A DNA stretch of 64,000 bases from Microbacterium sp. 1.5R (GTDB lineage: Bacteria; Actinomycetota; Actinomycetes; Actinomycetales; Microbacteriaceae): the NCBI RefSeq assembly GCF_007667425.1, contig NZ_VDRC01000001.1, positions 887,379 to 951,378 on the forward strand. The letters run 5' to 3'. The translations under genes were made by a program, and so were the position numbers. Positions 27,040 to 34,453 of this stretch are shown here, piece by piece (position 1 is the first letter of the stretch; each line of letters begins with the position of its first letter). Below the pieces are notes generated by a model. It ran no database searches. It worked only from the letters and a program-made list of their open reading frames with translations, and was not told the origin of the DNA.

Positions 27040-29118
27040 ATGACCGAGGCGCGCCGCACTCCGCATCCCGTCCTGTCCGTCGTCCGGCGCATCCCCGCGA
27101 CGCTGACGATGGTGTTGCTGATCCTCCTGGCGGGGGTGGTCTGGCAGGGCCTCTGGCGCCCGTTCGAGGACTCCTCTCTCTTCGGCTCGGTCGCCTACGG
27201 CCTGCCCAACCTCGCCGACGGGAAGTGGTGGACGCCGCTCACCGGCACCTTCTTCGTGAACCAGCCGTGGGTGTACGTGTTCACCATCGCGGGGTTCTGG
27301 GGCATGGCGTACCTCGAGTACACACGCGGGAGCCGCGTCGCCCTGGCCTACTACTGGACGGGTCAGCTGTTCGCGATCCTCGCCACCGCTCTGCTGCTGT
27401 TCGCACTCGCGCAGTTCCCGTGGGCGTGGGCGAGCGCGCAGGCCCAGGCGCTCGATGTCGGTGCATCAGGCGGCGCGATGGCATGCATCGCTGCCGCCGT
27501 CGGACGGTTCCGCCCGCCGTGGCGCGTGCGAGGATGGCTGATCCTGCTCGGCTTCGTCTTCATCGCGATGCTCTTCTGGGGCAAGGTCGCTGACCTCGAG
27601 CACCTGCTCGCCGTGCTGCTGATCCTCGTGGTGGACCGCTCGCTGCGCGTCGCGCGCACGACCGTGCGCGAGCAGCGCCTGGTCGCCGTGGTGGCGATCC
27701 TCGTGCTCGGTGCGGTCGAGATCATCACGACGCTCATCGCGACCGACGGCCCGTTCGGCCTCACCGAGCCGGCCTCCGGTGGCTTCGTCGATCTCGCGAT
27801 CGACGTCGTGGTGATCCTCGTGCTCGTGAACGGCCTGCGCCGCGGGCGCCGTTTCGCCTGGGTGCTCGCCATCCTGCTCGGCGTTTTCAACGTGCTGACC
27901 GCCGCACTCGTGCTCACGCTCATCACGGTGTTCAGCCAGGCGCAGGTCGACTTCCGGTGGGACGGCGAGACGGAGCTCACGCTCGCCAACGGCTTCCTGT
28001 GGATCATCATGCTCGCCTACCTCATCGGCGTGCGGCGGGCGTTCCGCGCGAAGCGACGCTCGCTTCTCGGCATCCAACCGGCACCAACGGTCGACGACGT
28101 CAAGACCGCGCTGCGCGCGCACGGCGGCGGAACGCTCTCGTGGATGACGACATGGGAGGGCAACAGCTACGCCCGGCTCGCCGGCGGCGGCATCGTCGCC
28201 TATCAGCGACGGGCAGGGGTGGCGCTCGCGCTCGCCGACCCGATCGGACCGGCCGCAGGGCGGAGCGAGGCGGTCACGGACTTCGTCCGCACGGCGGAGC
28301 AGGCCGGACTCGTGCCGTGCTTCTTCAGCGCCGACGACGCCACCCGCGACGCGGTGCCTGACGGGTGGCGCTCGCTCGTGGTCGCCGACGACACGATCGT
28401 CGACCTGCCGGGGCTCGAGTTCACCGGCAAGCGCTGGAACTCGGTGCGCAGCTCGCTGAACCGGGCAGGACGCGAGGAGATGACCTTCCGGATGACCACG
28501 CTCAAGGCCGAGTCCTGGGGCGTGCAGCAGCAGCTGCGAGCGATCTCCGAGGCCTGGGTGGGCGACAAGGATCTGCCGGAGATGCGCTTCACCCTCGGCA
28601 CCCTGGAGGAGGCGGAGGACCCCGAGGTGCGCCTCGCCCTCGCGCTCGCGCCGAACGGCGACGTCGACGGGTTCCTGTCATGGCTGCCGGTGTACGGCGA
28701 AGGCGGCGTGGTGCGCGGGTGGACGCTCGACCTCATGCGCCGACGAGACGGCGGCTTCGGACCCGTGATGGAGTACCTCATCGGGTCGTCGGCCAGACAG
28801 TTCTCGGATGAGGGGGCGCAGATCATGTCGCTCTCCGGCGCCCCGCTCGCGCACGACTATCCGCCGGATGCCGGGATGATCGCGGCGCTCAGTGACCGCC
28901 TCGCCGAGGCGCTCGAACCGGTGTACGGGTTCGGTTCGCTGCATCGCTTCAAGCAGAAGTTCCACCCGCGCTACGAGACCATGTACCTGCTGTTCCGCGA
29001 CGAGAGCGACCTCGCCGCCATCGGCCCTGCCCTGACCCGCGCGTTCCTGCCCGACGCCACGCTGCGGCAGTTCGCCGGCGCGGGGCTCGAGCTCGTCCGG
29101 GGCGGCGGGAAGGACTGA
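27040..29118 (+). CDS. Rhomboid-like membrane domain fused to an MprF-type (DUF2156) synthase domain
   Basis: A 692-aa membrane protein. Residues 20-200 look like a rhomboid core: WTPLTGTFF, a GMAYLEYTRG segment, the GxSG motif as GASGG (141-145) and a histidine in LEHLL (188) in a later membrane helix. Further membrane segments run to about residue 345. Residues 385-675 match the DUF2156/MprF C-terminal synthase (GIVAYQRRAGVALALADPIGP, TGKRWNSVRSSLNRAGREEM, YGFGSLHRFKQKFHPRYE), which moves amino acids from aminoacyl-tRNA to phosphatidylglycerol. The usual MprF flippase part is replaced by the rhomboid-like part. It is probably involved in membrane charge modification; protease activity is unproven. 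Confidence 0.82.
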   Translation: MTEARRTPHPVLSVVRRIPATLTMVLLILLAGVVWQGLWRPFEDSSLFGSVAYGLPNLADGKWWTPLTGTFFVNQPWVYVFTIAGFWGMAYLEYTRGSRVALAYYWTGQLFAILATALLLFALAQFPWAWASAQAQALDVGASGGAMACIAAAVGRFRPPWRVRGWLILLGFVFIAMLFWGKVADLEHLLAVLLILVVDRSLRVARTTVREQRLVAVVAILVLGAVEIITTLIATDGPFGLTEPASGGFVDLAIDVVVILVLVNGLRRGRRFAWVLAILLGVFNVLTAALVLTLITVFSQAQVDFRWDGETELTLANGFLWIIMLAYLIGVRRAFRAKRRSLLGIQPAPTVDDVKTALRAHGGGTLSWMTTWEGNSYARLAGGGIVAYQRRAGVALALADPIGPAAGRSEAVTDFVRTAEQAGLVPCFFSADDATRDAVPDGWRSLVVADDTIVDLPGLEFTGKRWNSVRSSLNRAGREEMTFRMTTLKAESWGVQQQLRAISEAWVGDKDLPEMRFTLGTLEEAEDPEVRLALALAPNGDVDGFLSWLPVYGEGGVVRGWTLDLMRRRDGGFGPVMEYLIGSSARQFSDEGAQIMSLSGAPLAHDYPPDAGMIAALSDRLAEALEPVYGFGSLHRFKQKFHPRYETMYLLFRDESDLAAIGPALTRAFLPDATLRQFAGAGLELVRGGGKD

Positions 29119-29133
29119 CGGCGGGCGTACGCT

Positions 29134-29206
29134 CGCGTCGCAGATGTGCGACCGCGTCGCAGGTTCTCGGCGGGGTCCTGCGACGCGGGTGCATAACTGC
29201 GACGCG
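29134..29206. terminator. Nested double palindrome between convergent genes
   Basis: Outer arms CGCGTCGCAG (29134-29143) and CTGCGACGCG (29197-29206) enclose inner arms CGCGTCGCAGG (29153-29163) and CCTGCGACGCG (29177-29187). It sits between the convergent MprF-like gene and the GGQ factor gene, so it is probably a bidirectional terminator. Inner and outer arms are near-identical, so they can also pair crosswise. Confidence 0.65.
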
Positions 29207-29208
29207 CG

Positions 29209-29649
29209 TCAGACGTCGCGCGGCCGGCGCCGCATCTGCTTCACATCGGTGCGCCGGTGCTTCGCCGTCAGCCGTCGCTCCTTCGACCCACGGCTCGGCT
29301 TCGTGGGGCGTCGCGGCGGAGCCGGCGGCTGAAGAGCGGAGGCGACCAGAGCGGCGAGGCGCTGGCGCGCGGCATCCCGGTTGCGGAGCTGGGCGCGGTG
29401 CTCGGATGCCGCGATCGTGACGACACCGCCGACGAGCCGCGCGGCGAGCCTGTCGCGCAGACGGTCCCGCTGGACAGGGGTGAGGACGGGGCTCGCACCG
29501 ACGTCCCAGCTGAGCTCGACCCGCGAGTCGGCAGTGTTCACGCCCTGGCCTCCTGGACCGGATGACCGCGAGAACCGCCACGACAGCTCGGTCTCGGGGA
29601 TGGTGAGCCCCGGCGAGACGCGGAGGCCGGGGCGGAGCGGTGCGGCCAT
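29209..29649 (-). CDS. arfB: Peptidyl-tRNA hydrolase / ribosome-rescue factor with GGQ motif (ArfB-type)
   Basis: A 146-aa codon-independent release factor homologue. The FSRSSGPGGQGVNTADSRVEL block (GGQ near residues 33-35) hydrolyses peptidyl-tRNA, and the basic C-terminal tail (RRPTKPSRGSKERR, then KHRRTDVKQ) is the part that ArfB inserts into the empty mRNA channel of stalled ribosomes. No stop-codon-reading domain is present. Three ATGs are in frame at 29661, 29658 and 29649; I chose 29649 because it directly precedes the conserved region. The gene is convergent with the MprF-like gene. Confidence 0.9.
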   Translation of the reverse strand: MAAPLRPGLRVSPGLTIPETELSWRFSRSSGPGGQGVNTADSRVELSWDVGASPVLTPVQRDRLRDRLAARLVGGVVTIAASEHRAQLRNRDAARQRLAALVASALQPPAPPRRPTKPSRGSKERRLTAKHRRTDVKQMRRRPRDV

Positions 29650-29769
29650 GGCATCCATCATCCCGCTCGTCGCCCGCTAGCGCCGCATCCGTGCCACGTC
29701 AACCCGCTCGGCCGCACGACCGCGGGCTCCTACGGTCGACGACAACGACGACGAGTGAGGAGCAGGATG

Positions 29770-30579
29770 ATGAGCACGGGCATCGAGGCAGAGGCGCGAC
29801 GCGCGATCGTGACGGCGGCGGACTCGGGGATCGGACGCGCGACGGCCGTCGCCCTCGCTGCCGCCGGCATCGACGTCGGCATCACCTGGCACTCCGATCA
29901 GGCAGGGGCCGAGGAGACGGCGGCCGAGGTGCGGGCCCACGGCTCACGGGCGGTGGTGACGCAGCTCGACGTCTCCGACATCCCCGCGTGCGGCGACGTG
30001 ATCGACGGCCTGATCGCCGAGCTCGGCGGCGTCGACGTGTTCGTGAACAACGCCGGCACCGGCGCGAGCACCGGGTTCCTCGACCTGTCTCTCGACGACT
30101 GGAATCGCGTCGTCGACACCGATCTGACCGGCGCCTTCGTCTGCCTGCAGCGCGCAGCCAGGGCCATGGTCTCCGCGGGACACGGCGGACGCCTGATAGC
30201 GGTGACCAGCGTGCACGAGCATCAGCCCATGGTCGGCGCGAGCGCCTATGACGCCGCCAAGCACGGGCTGGGCGGCCTGATGAAGAACCTCGCCCTCGAG
30301 CTGGGCGCCCACGGCATCAGCGCGGTCAGCGTCGCGCCGGGTGAGATCGCGACGCCGATGACGGGGAACGACGACGTCGATCCGCACACGGTCGACCGAC
30401 CGGGCATCCCGCTCGGGCGACCCGGCGACGCGCGCGAGGTCGCAGCACTGATCGCCTTCCTCGCCTCGCCGGAGGCGGCCTACATCTCGGGAGCGTCGAT
30501 CGCCATCGACGGCGGGATGCTGCAGATGGGCCCGCAGGCGGGGGCGGCGATCACGGACCACAGCTGGCGGACCGTCTGA
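29770..30579 (+). CDS. SDR family oxidoreductase
   Basis: A 269-aa NAD(P)-dependent short-chain dehydrogenase. The cofactor site is unusual, TAADSGIGRA in place of TGxxxGIG, with NNAGTG near 90, the catalytic Ser in VTSVHEHQP and Y/K in SAYDAAKHGLGG near 155-160. The C-terminus with SGASIAIDGGM is typical of classical SDRs; the closest described type is glucose 1-dehydrogenase-like. GAGGAG at 29757-29762 serves ATG 29770 (or 29767). The substrate is unknown. Confidence 0.88.
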   Translation: MSTGIEAEARRAIVTAADSGIGRATAVALAAAGIDVGITWHSDQAGAEETAAEVRAHGSRAVVTQLDVSDIPACGDVIDGLIAELGGVDVFVNNAGTGASTGFLDLSLDDWNRVVDTDLTGAFVCLQRAARAMVSAGHGGRLIAVTSVHEHQPMVGASAYDAAKHGLGGLMKNLALELGAHGISAVSVAPGEIATPMTGNDDVDPHTVDRPGIPLGRPGDAREVAALIAFLASPEAAYISGASIAIDGGMLQMGPQAGAAITDHSWRTV

Positions 30580-30600
30580 CCGCGCCCCCGACACCGGCGT

Positions 30601-31902
30601 TCAGCGCGCGATCGGCACTGGGGGCTCGGCCGGCGCGTCGGCCGTCGTCGCGCCCGTGTCGGCGGGAGCCGAGCCGCCCTTGGCGGTGTTCGCGATGTGG
30701 GCGCGCCACACGACGACCGCCGCGACGAGCATGATCGCGACACCCAGCCAGTAGGGCGCGGCGTGGCTGACCGTCGTGTAGAGCGCGGCGGCGATGAGCG
30801 GGGCCACGGTGCTCATCGCGGCGTTGAGCGACTGAGTCGCACCGCCGAGCCAGCCCTGCTCGTCGTCGCCGACCGCGTTCGACATGGCGCCGTCCATCGC
30901 GGCCTGCGAGGCGCCCTGACCGGCTGCGAGCAGCAGCGCGCCGACGATGAACACCCAGGGCTGGGCGAGTATCGAGGCGACGATCGCGAGGCCGGCGAGG
31001 CCGATCATCTGCGCGACGATCCCGCTCACGATCACTCCTCGTTCGCCGATGCGCGGGAGCAGGATGCCGAGCAGCACGCCCTGGATGAGGATGTCGATGA
31101 TGCCGACGGCGGCCGTGAGGAGCCCGATCTGCGTCGGACCCCACTGGATCGAGTCGAGCGCGAGCACGCTGAAGTTGTTGACGAAGAAGCCGAACGGCAG
31201 AGCCAGCAGGCCGAAGCCGATCATGAGAGCGCGGAGCTCCGTGCGCCCGAAGGCCTCCTTGAACACCGCGAAGGGCTGCACGTCGCGCGCGCGGATGACG
31301 GCGATGCGGTTCTCGGGCTTCAGGCTTTCAGGCAGCAGGAAGAGGCTGAGGACCGCAATGACGAGTGAGACGGCGGCCGTGAGGAACACGGGCAGCTGCA
31401 GGCTCACCGCCGCGAGGAGACCGCCGATGGCCGGGCCCAGCATCATGCCGATGCCGGAGAGCGCTCCGAGGAGGCCGAACCGCTGCGCGCGCTTCTCGGG
31501 CGGGGTGATGTCGGCGAGGTAGGCGAACAGGGCGGGCATGTCGCCGGCCGTGAGGCCCTGGATGACACGGGCGAGCACCAGCACCCAGATCGCGCCGCCG
31601 ATGCCGAACAGCGCCATCGAGAAAGCGGCGCCGAATGCCGCGGCGATGATGATCGGTCGGCGGCCGAATCGATCGGAGAGGCGGCCGAGGAAGGGGGCGA
31701 CGAGGAACGCGCAGAGGCCGTTGATCGCCTCGAGCACGCCGACCCAGAGGGCGAGGTCGTGCTCGTGGTCGACGTACTGGAGCACCACGAAGGGCAGTAC
31801 GGGGAGGACGACGGTCATGCCGATCACGGTGAGCAGCGTCAGCGTGACGAGCATGACCCAGGCGCGCGTTCCGCCGCGCGCAGACGTGTTGAGTGAAGTC
31901 AC
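30601..31902 (-). CDS. MFS transporter, TCR/Tet-like drug efflux type
   Basis: A 433-aa, 12-span major facilitator protein. The loop 2-3 motif GRLSDRFGRRPII (near residues 77-89) and the helix 5 motif C region GPAIGGLLAAV are typical of drug:H+ antiporters such as TetA. It is divergent from a TetR regulator, the classic arrangement for regulated efflux; the drug is not predictable. The start is GTG 31902 with TACAGT exactly 6 nt upstream. The -10 overlaps a candidate operator dyad. Confidence 0.9.
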   Translation of the reverse strand: MTSLNTSARGGTRAWVMLVTLTLLTVIGMTVVLPVLPFVVLQYVDHEHDLALWVGVLEAINGLCAFLVAPFLGRLSDRFGRRPIIIAAAFGAAFSMALFGIGGAIWVLVLARVIQGLTAGDMPALFAYLADITPPEKRAQRFGLLGALSGIGMMLGPAIGGLLAAVSLQLPVFLTAAVSLVIAVLSLFLLPESLKPENRIAVIRARDVQPFAVFKEAFGRTELRALMIGFGLLALPFGFFVNNFSVLALDSIQWGPTQIGLLTAAVGIIDILIQGVLLGILLPRIGERGVIVSGIVAQMIGLAGLAIVASILAQPWVFIVGALLLAAGQGASQAAMDGAMSNAVGDDEQGWLGGATQSLNAAMSTVAPLIAAALYTTVSHAAPYWLGVAIMLVAAVVVWRAHIANTAKGGSAPADTGATTADAPAEPPVPIAR

Positions 31903-31908
31903 TCCGTA

Positions 31909-31914
31909 ACTGTA
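31909..31914 (-). promoter_or_regulatory. Leaderless-type -10 of the MFS gene (TACAGT)
   Basis: TACAGT, 6 nt before the GTG at 31902. Confidence 0.65.
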
Positions 31915-31916
31915 TC

Positions 31917-31935
31917 AATACCAGGTTTGGTGTCA
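31917..31935. promoter_or_regulatory. Candidate TetR operator
   Basis: The dyad ACCA-GGTT-TGGT at 31920-31931, flanked by A/T, lies between the divergent MFS and TetR promoters and touches the MFS -10. Such a position allows a repressor to block the efflux gene and possibly itself. The operator role is inference. Confidence 0.5.
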
Positions 31936-31960
31936 AGCCAGTTTCGCACCGAGTTCGCGA

Positions 31961-31966
31961 TAGACT
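31961..31966 (+). promoter_or_regulatory. Leaderless-type -10 of the TetR gene (TAGACT)
   Basis: TAGACT, then GCCGGC, then ATG 31973. Confidence 0.7.
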
Positions 31967-31972
31967 GCCGGC

Positions 31973-32581
31973 ATGACGACCGCCGAGCCGATGGGCCGCC
32001 GCGAACGCAAGAAGGCCGCCACGCGCAAGAACATCTCCGACGTGGCGACCATGATGTTCTTGGAGCGCGGCTTCGACAACGTCAGCATCCGAGAGGTGGC
32101 CGACGCCGCCGACGTCTCCCCCACGACCGTCTTCGCGCACTTCCCGCAGAAGGAGGCCCTCGTCTTCGACGAGGACGACGAGCAGCGCGACCGTCTCGTG
32201 GCCGCCGTACGCGATCGCGCAGACGGGGTGTCGATCAGCCGATCCATCCACGATTTCTACCGTGGCGAGATCGGCGTCAACCTCGACGAGCACGGCGAGG
32301 ACGTCGCCCGCACATTCATGCGCTTCCTCAACGAGACACCGGCCCTGCGCGAGTACGCGGCGAAGATGTGGCTGCGACATGAGGATGCTCTCGCCGAGGC
32401 GATCGCCGACGAGCTCGGCCTCGATGCACCCACTCCCGAGCTGCGCGTCTTCGCCCGCTTCGTGCTGCAGATGCAGTTGCTCGTCACCGACAGCGATGAT
32501 CAGCTCGCCACGCTCGATGCCGGCTTCGCCGTGCTCGAGGGCGGCTGGGAGCAGGTCGAGAAGCGCCTCGAGGGACGCTGA
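31973..32581 (+). CDS. TetR family transcriptional regulator
   Basis: A 202-aa repressor-type protein. Residues 10-60 hold the TetR helix-turn-helix (RKNISDVATMMFLERGFDNVSIREVADAADVSPTTVFAHFPQKEAL pattern, in short VSIREVADAADV and TTVFAHFPQKE). The helical C-terminal ligand domain is of normal size. It is divergent from the MFS exporter, so it very probably controls that gene. The start is set by TAGACT 6 nt upstream. Confidence 0.93.
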   Translation: MTTAEPMGRRERKKAATRKNISDVATMMFLERGFDNVSIREVADAADVSPTTVFAHFPQKEALVFDEDDEQRDRLVAAVRDRADGVSISRSIHDFYRGEIGVNLDEHGEDVARTFMRFLNETPALREYAAKMWLRHEDALAEAIADELGLDAPTPELRVFARFVLQMQLLVTDSDDQLATLDAGFAVLEGGWEQVEKRLEGR

Positions 32582-32693
32582 GGACCGACGAGCACATCAC
32601 CGACGCATTGTCGGACGGTTCTGGTACGCTGGCCCCGCCGGCGAGAAGAGGTCCAGGGGATCTCTTCCCTGAGGGGATAGCCGGCACACTTCT
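32582..32693. other. Gap between TetR gene and the DUF3800 remnant
   Basis: 112 bp without a gene. It holds GCCGGC repeats at both ends of a 50-bp stretch, and the heptamer AGGGGAT occurs twice. It could fold, but I cannot assign it to an RNA family. Confidence 0.3.
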
Positions 32694-33157
32694 TCAGCCG
32701 GTTCCCCAGGGCGTGAACGTCGTAGCCAAAGATGGCTTCACGGATTCCCGAAACCACGCACCACCCTTGCCGACAAGGTGACGGTGCACTCCCCACAGCG
32801 CATAGTCTGCGACCTGCAGCCCCCAGGATGTCGAAGCGTCCCAGATGCAGAGCGTGATCCGGCGATCGATCTGATCGCACACGTCTTGGATCGCCTCACG
32901 CGCCTGCGACGCTCTCGTCTTGGTGCCGAAGCTGCCCGCGATGATCACCACGCGGTCAGCTGACGACGACACCCTGAGAACCACTTCCTTGATATGCAGA
33001 TACCAGGCGAGCTTGTAAAGATAGATCTGCCCTCTCGCGCGCACGTAGTCGTAGCGTTGGCGGTGCCGAACCCGAAATAACCTGACTCGGTGGGCGACGC
33101 GACCGCTCCGTAGTCGAGGTTTCCTGTCTCATCGGCGTAAAGGTAGATGTCGGCCAC
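32694..33157 (-). pseudogene. DUF3800 gene, frameshifted and internally shortened
   Basis: The first frame, from GTG 33157, encodes the DUF3800 start (IYLYADETGNLDYG, then GYFGFGTA) and then loses meaning. From about 33053 another frame continues with YVRARGQIYLYKLAWYLH and ends with the family's final motif, here TSWGLQVADYALWGVHRH, stopping at 32694. Together only about 150 residues are encoded against a usual 200-300, so there is both a frameshift and an internal deletion. The promoter element is intact. DUF3800 proteins occur mostly on genomic islands. The base composition is less GC-rich than the surroundings. Confidence 0.78.
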
Positions 33158-33163
33158 CGTCGG

Positions 33164-33169
33164 ATCCTA
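33164..33169 (-). promoter_or_regulatory. Leaderless-type -10 of the DUF3800 pseudogene (TAGGAT)
   Basis: TAGGAT, 6 nt before the GTG at 33157, still intact although the gene is broken. Confidence 0.55.
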
Positions 33170-33234
33170 AGAGCGCCGTGGATCCGAGCCCATATGCGAC
33201 CCGAGATATCAGATCGCGCAGGCGCCCTGAGAAG

Positions 33235-33310
33235 TGGACGCGACGGCGGGAGTCGAACCCGCAACGCCGTCAGTTATGAGCTGAGGCCCGGGACCACCCG
33301 GATCGCCGCG
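33235..33310 (-). tRNA. Atypical tRNA-Met (CAT anticodon)
   Basis: A 76-nt cloverleaf can be drawn. The acceptor CGCGGCG pairs with CGTCGCG (one G-U), then an encoded CCA. The T arm GCGGG-TTCGACT-CCCGC is perfect. The anticodon loop is CTCATAA with T before CAT and A after it, on a stem TCAG/CTGA. The D arm is odd: a CCGG/CCGG stem with a very short loop, A instead of T at position 8, and one mismatch at the base of the anticodon stem. It is not the initiator type (no three G-C anticodon pairs). It may be an elongator tRNA-Met, a tRNA-Ile with modified CAT, or a decayed copy. Confidence 0.6.
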
Positions 33311-33456
33311 ATGGGGTCGACGTTACCCGGGCGCCACCCCGGGCACCATGATCGTTCCGCCGATTTACCGCCCGTGTCGGCGTGTGACGATCGTCGACGT
33401 TCTGCGACGCCGCACGAGTCCGGCGACGTCGGCGGGTTCGGTGTACCGTCACGACC
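33311..33456. other. Gap upstream of the 33457 membrane protein gene
   Basis: A CCCGGG-CGCCAC-CCCGGG dyad near 33327 could be a terminator or promoter-proximal structure. Nothing else is seen. Confidence 0.3.
33444..33449 (+). promoter_or_regulatory. Leaderless-type -10 (TACCGT)
   Basis: TACCGT, 7 nt before the ATG at 33457. Confidence 0.6.
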
Positions 33457-34383
33457 ATGGCCGCTTCCCCCGTCTCCGTCACGACCGGCCAGAAGACCCA
33501 CCGGTGTCTGCGACTGTCGCTCGTGCTCGTCGTCTTCGCCCTGCTGGCCGCCGTCACGCTGCAGAGCGTCGTGGTGACCTGGCAGCCGCTGCAGTTCGGC
33601 TGGCATCCGCTCGCGTCGATCAGTCACGCGTTCTACACCCCGGTGCGCGATGTCTTCGTCGGGTCTCTGATCGCGGCCTCCGTGGCGCTGCTCGCACTGT
33701 CCGGTCGCACGCGCGCGGCGACCCTGCTCGACGTATGCGCGGTGTTCGCACCGCTCATCGCGATCGTGCCGACGGGCATCGCCGATTCCCGGGCCGAGGG
33801 CCATCTCCCGTGCCCCGCCGCCATGGACTGCATCCCGGGCGGAGCGATCGAGTCGGCGAAGGCGGGAGTGGCCGTGTACGCGATCGCCGTGGCCGCGACG
33901 GTCGTCGTGACGGCCGTGATCCGGGCGCGCACGCGCACTCCGAACCGCGCAGCCGTGCTCGTCTCGGTCATCGCCGTCGTGACGGCATCCGTCGTCTCGG
34001 CGCTTGCGTTCGTCCCGTCGCTGAACGACCGTTTCCCCTTCAACTTCTGGCCCGTGCACAGCATCCACTTCGTGGTCACGCTCGCCTTCTTCGGCGTCTT
34101 CGCCGCGGTGCCGCTCCTCTACGCGGGTGGGCCGCTCGAACCCGGCGAGACCCCGCCCACGCCGCGTCAGCGCGCGACCTACCGGTGGATCGCCGGGCTG
34201 CTGATCGCCGACCTGGTGTTCCTCGTGACGGCGGTGCTGTTCCGTCAGGTGTTCGGCGAGACCCCGGCCCTGCTGATCGGCGAGGCCGCGGCGCTGCTGC
34301 TCTTCGCCTGGTTCTGGCTCCTGCAGACCTTCCAGCGATGGAACGACGAGAACCCGCCGTCGATCCTCGCCCCGCGATCCTGA
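33457..34383 (+). CDS. Seven-span integral membrane protein, hypothetical
   Basis: A 308-aa protein with about seven membrane helices and short loops. An extracytoplasmic loop has a cysteine pair (HLPCPAAMDCIPGGA), probably a disulfide, and another loop has a RFPFNFWPVHSIHF segment. I do not recognise the family and see no transport or enzyme motif. The start is supported by TACCGT 7 nt upstream; the frame continues to a TGA at 34381. The gene downstream follows on the same strand after 70 bp. Confidence 0.75.
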   Translation: MAASPVSVTTGQKTHRCLRLSLVLVVFALLAAVTLQSVVVTWQPLQFGWHPLASISHAFYTPVRDVFVGSLIAASVALLALSGRTRAATLLDVCAVFAPLIAIVPTGIADSRAEGHLPCPAAMDCIPGGAIESAKAGVAVYAIAVAATVVVTAVIRARTRTPNRAAVLVSVIAVVTASVVSALAFVPSLNDRFPFNFWPVHSIHFVVTLAFFGVFAAVPLLYAGGPLEPGETPPTPRQRATYRWIAGLLIADLVFLVTAVLFRQVFGETPALLIGEAAALLLFAWFWLLQTFQRWNDENPPSILAPRS

Positions 34384-34453
34384 CGGCCATGAGGGATTCC
34401 GGACACGCCCCGTGGCACTCGCGCGCGGCGGGCCGATCGGCGACGATGGGGGA

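Noticed and set aside
33235..33310. Interpretation as a 3' tRNA fragment (an att half-site)
   Set aside because: A 5' acceptor strand CGCGGCG pairing with the 3' strand was found at the right distance, so the structure is a complete though odd cloverleaf.
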